Source: Candidatus Segetimicrobium genomatis (lineage in GTDB: Bacteria; Sysuimicrobiota; Sysuimicrobiia; Sysuimicrobiales; Kaftiobacteriaceae). Taken from it: DNA of 32,850 bases. The DNA lies in NCBI GenBank assembly GCA_005882335.1, contig VBAP01000032.1:3561-36410 (forward strand), written 5' to 3'. Shown here one piece after another: positions 30,867 through 32,850 of the stretch (its first letter is position 1; every line of letters starts with the position of its first letter). The notes under the pieces are model-generated. The model worked only from the letters and a program-made list of their open reading frames with translations, was not told the DNA's origin and made no database searches. Position numbers and translations under genes: made by a program.

Positions 30867-31235
30867 TTAGCGGCGCGCGCGGAGATCCGGCCGCAACGCA
30901 GTGGCACGCCGCAGGTACACGTGGACGATCTCCTCCTGTGCCCGCGCCGTGTTCCACAGGATCAGCACGCGGATGCACATCGGCACGCTGTCGGGCACAC
31001 CGATCTCCGTGGCGGACATCAGCGGGACGTGTGTCCACTGCAGCTGGCGCGCCGCCTCAGCGGGAAACGCGGCGGTGAGGTCGGGGGTGCAGGTGAACAT
31101 GATCGCGGCAATCTCGTCGGGCTCGACGTTGTTGTCCTGCGCCAGTCGCCCGAGGAGTTCACGCGTGGCATCCAGTACAGCGGGCTCGGAGTTCTCCTCG
31201 ACCGTCGTCGCCCCGCGGATCCCTCGGATATGCAT
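30867..31235 (-). CDS. aroH: Chorismate mutase, AroH type
   Basis: Converts chorismate to prephenate, feeding TyrA; 122 aa, the length of Bacillus-type monofunctional AroH. RGIRGATTVEENS at the N-terminus carries the conserved Arg, followed by TRELLGRLAQ, IMFTCTPDLTAAFPAEAAR, and the C-terminal CIRVLILWNT with the second active-site Arg, then VYLRRATALRPDL. ATG start at 31235, 2 nt after the aroQ stop. Its weak Shine-Dalgarno (GAGG) falls in a repeat array. Confidence 0.95.
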   Translation of the reverse strand: MHIRGIRGATTVEENSEPAVLDATRELLGRLAQDNNVEPDEIAAIMFTCTPDLTAAFPAEAARQLQWTHVPLMSATEIGVPDSVPMCIRVLILWNTARAQEEIVHVYLRRATALRPDLRARR

Positions 31236-31273
31236 GACTATCGGGCCTCGGGCCTCGGGTTTCGGGCCCCGTC
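31236..31273. repeat. Unpaired heptad array A15 (unit CGGGCCT, period 7)
   Basis: CGGGCCT, CGGGCCT, CGGGTTT, CGGGCCC in a row at the aroQ-aroH junction. It encodes the last residues of AroQ (ARNPRPEAR) and provides the upstream region of aroH. No complementary arm is visible. Confidence 0.78.
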
Positions 31274-31705
31274 ACTCACCAGGTCGATCGCGGCGCGAAG
31301 GCCGAGCAGGAAGCTGTTCGCCCCAAAGCCATAGATCAGGCCCCGGCACGCCGGCGCGAGGACCAGCGACGTCCGGAACTCACCCCGGGCCACGACATTC
31401 GTCATGTGCACTTCGATCACAGGAATCTGAATCGCCGCGATGGCATCGCGCAGCGCATAACTGTAATGGGATAAGGCGCCCGCGTTGATCACCACTGCGT
31501 CACTGGTCTGGCGCGCCGCGTGCAGGCGGTCAATGATGGCGCCCTCGCTGTTGGACTGGAAAAACTCCACGTCGGCGTCCTCGCGCCGGGCGAACTCGGC
31601 CAGTCTCGCGTTGATCTGCTGCATCGACTCGCGGCCGTAGATGTGGGGTTCGCGCTCCCCCAGCAGGTTGAGGTTAGGCCCGTAGACGACGAGAATTCTG
31701 GCCAC
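31238..31705 (-). CDS. aroQ: 3-dehydroquinate dehydratase, type II
   Basis: Dodecameric type II dehydroquinase forming 3-dehydroshikimate; 155 aa. GPNLNLLGEREPHIYG at the start carries Arg18 and the catalytic Tyr23. SNSEGAIIDRLHAA, NAGALSHYSYALRDAI, and VIEVHMTNVVARGEFR with the catalytic His follow. The frame is open to 31762, but I chose the GTG at 31705, which has GGAGGT 8 nt upstream and matches the family N-terminus. It overlaps the 3' end of aroB by 32 nt. The last ~9 residues come from a heptad array. Confidence 0.95.
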   Translation of the reverse strand: MARILVVYGPNLNLLGEREPHIYGRESMQQINARLAEFARREDADVEFFQSNSEGAIIDRLHAARQTSDAVVINAGALSHYSYALRDAIAAIQIPVIEVHMTNVVARGEFRTSLVLAPACRGLIYGFGANSFLLGLRAAIDLVSDGARNPRPEAR

Positions 31706-32850
31706 CGGCCAGCACCTCCCGCAGCAGCGTATCCGGCACTTCCTGTTCGCGCACAACTTCACCGATGCCTACCGGCAGCGGGCAGCGCAGCACCCCGTCG
31801 CGGATCTTTTTGTCCAGGGCCATCGCCCGCCACACCGCCCGGCGGTTCACGGCGCCCAGTTTTGTCGGCAGTCCTGCTCGAGCCAGGAGCGTGTTCTGAC
31901 GGTCTACCACCTCAGCACCGGCGACCCCCAGGCGCTGCGCCACGCGGGCTTCTAGTGCCATACCGATGGCGATGGCCTCTCCATGGGTCAGGCGCCGGAA
32001 TCCCGCGGCGGCCTCCACGGCGTGGCCGATGGTGTGGCCATAATTGAGGATGCGCCGCTCCGATCGCTCGCGCTCGTCGACCTCCACCACCCGGGCCTTG
32101 AACGCGGCGCAGCGCGAGATGACTTCGACCAGTGCCGTAGTCTCGCGCCGGAGTACGGCCGGCAGGTGCTGTTCCAGGAACTCGAACAACACCGCGTCCC
32201 CAATCACTGCGGTCTTGATCACCTCCGCCAGACCGCTGCGCAGTTCGCGCTCGGGTAGCGTGGCGAGCATGCGCACGTCCGCCACGGTGAGCGCGGGTTG
32301 GTAAAACGCGCCGACCAGGTTCTTCACCCGCGCGTGGTTCACACCGGTCTTGCCGCCAATGCTACTGTCCACCATCGCCAACAGCGTCGTGGGCACATGG
32401 ATCAACTGAATCCCGCGCATGTATGTGGCCGCGACAAACCCGGCAAGGTCGCCGATGACCCCACCCCCCAGGGCGATCAGCGGGCTATAGCGGTCGAGGC
32501 GGAACCGCGCCAGCCGCGTATAGAGGTGCGCGGCGGCGGTCAGACTCTTGCTGGCCTCGCCGGCCGGCACTACGATCGGGAACCCCTCGTACCCCCCGGC
32601 CCGGAGCGCGCCCAGCAGCTTTGCCCCGGGGCCCTGCATCAGGGCGCGGTGCGAAACCACCGCGACCTTCGTGCCCGCCTCTATCTCACGGAGATCGGCA
32701 GGCAGCAGCGGCAAGATCCCTTCGCCGACGTGAATCGGGTACGTCCGGTCAGCGAGTCGCACGGAGATTGTGGTCCGCTCACGCGTACGCAGAAGGGCCA
32801 TGATCGCCTCGACGACACGCTCCGGCGTCGCGTCGGACACATCCACAAGC
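31674..32850 (-). CDS. aroB: 3-dehydroquinate synthase, apparently fused to shikimate kinase (partial at window edge)
   Basis: Converts DAHP to 3-dehydroquinate (NAD- and metal-dependent). Landmarks: PAGEASKSL, the glycine-rich ALGGGVIGDLAGFVAATYMRG, HVPTTLLAMVDSSIGGKTGVN, metal-ligand regions AEVIKTAVIGD and ILNYGHTIGHAVE, and TKLGAVN near the end. The frame runs without a stop to the window edge. Its first visible residues (LVDVSDATPERVVEAIMALL) look like the C-terminal end of a shikimate kinase (..ADVVVDV, SPEEVVEAI type). The likely reading is an AroK-AroB fusion whose kinase lies beyond 32850. If not fused, AroB would start at the ATG at 32801. It is the first gene of the aro row here. 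Confidence 0.9.
   Translation of the reverse strand, partial: LVDVSDATPERVVEAIMALLRTRERTTISVRLADRTYPIHVGEGILPLLPADLREIEAGTKVAVVSHRALMQGPGAKLLGALRAGGYEGFPIVVPAGEASKSLTAAAHLYTRLARFRLDRYSPLIALGGGVIGDLAGFVAATYMRGIQLIHVPTTLLAMVDSSIGGKTGVNHARVKNLVGAFYQPALTVADVRMLATLPERELRSGLAEVIKTAVIGDAVLFEFLEQHLPAVLRRETTALVEVISRCAAFKARVVEVDERERSERRILNYGHTIGHAVEAAAGFRRLTHGEAIAIGMALEARVAQRLGVAGAEVVDRQNTLLARAGLPTKLGAVNRRAVWRAMALDKKIRDGVLRCPLPVGIGEVVREQEVPDTLLREVLAGGQNSRRLRA

Noticed and set aside
2397..31273. The short-unit arrays as CRISPR arrays
   Set aside because: Units are only 7-9 nt, directly adjacent without spacers, and there are no cas genes.

Overview
The window is a GC-rich stretch of bacterial chromosome, densely packed with housekeeping and aromatic amino acid genes. 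It has no tRNA, rRNA, CRISPR or classical transposon that I can see. A tryptophan T-box riboswitch, a selenocysteine-containing SelD, an LysR-archease fusion and a probable AroK-AroB fusion suggest an uncultivated lineage on the Terrabacteria side. That placement is inference and no species can be named from the sequence.

Layout. At 1-523 is the N-terminal part of a zinc-ribbon CPBP membrane protein (minus strand, cut by the edge). At 701-4265 (plus) is the recombination/replication cluster dnaX-ybaB-recR, followed by a YkuK-type RNase H-like gene. At 4362-8250 (minus) are an MFS-spermidine synthase-like gene split by a palindromic element, serS, and an LysR HTH-archease fusion. selD (8418-9467, plus) is divergent from that fusion. 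It carries an in-frame UGA at codon 18 and a hairpin just downstream that fits a bacterial SECIS.

From 9427 to the right edge every gene is on the minus strand. Read in transcription order from the right edge they are: aroK-aroB (fused, partial), aroQ, aroH, aroA, moxR, a DUF58 gene, a DUF4129 gene, then a T-box with a UGG (Trp) specifier, then aroF-tyrA-trpE-trpG-trpD-trpC-trpS-trpF-trpB-trpA, a NUDIX gene, a DUF1646 transporter, an SRPBCC-like gene, a Kef-type antiporter, a second NUDIX gene and an OGG1-type glycosylase. Together these encode most of the route from DAHP to chorismate and then to tryptophan and the prephenate branch. Uncharged tRNA-Trp is predicted to switch on the first committed step, the tyrosine branch, all Trp enzymes and TrpRS. 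The last three genes look like a protection group against oxidative or electrophilic damage.

The most striking feature is not a gene. Most of the larger intergenic gaps hold a short array of 7-, 8- or 9-nt degenerate units, four to five units per arm. Usually there are two arms arranged as an imperfect inverted repeat around a loop. The unit sequence differs from locus to locus but the architecture is constant. These arrays occur inside operons, inside the T-box leader (one of them as the cap of a stem III-like helix), and run in frame into the 3' ends of several genes. Three other palindromic element families are also present: a GTACCAACTTGA element that splits a gene, a GTCCCCGC element inside trpB, and the dispersed GTCATTGCGAG repeat.
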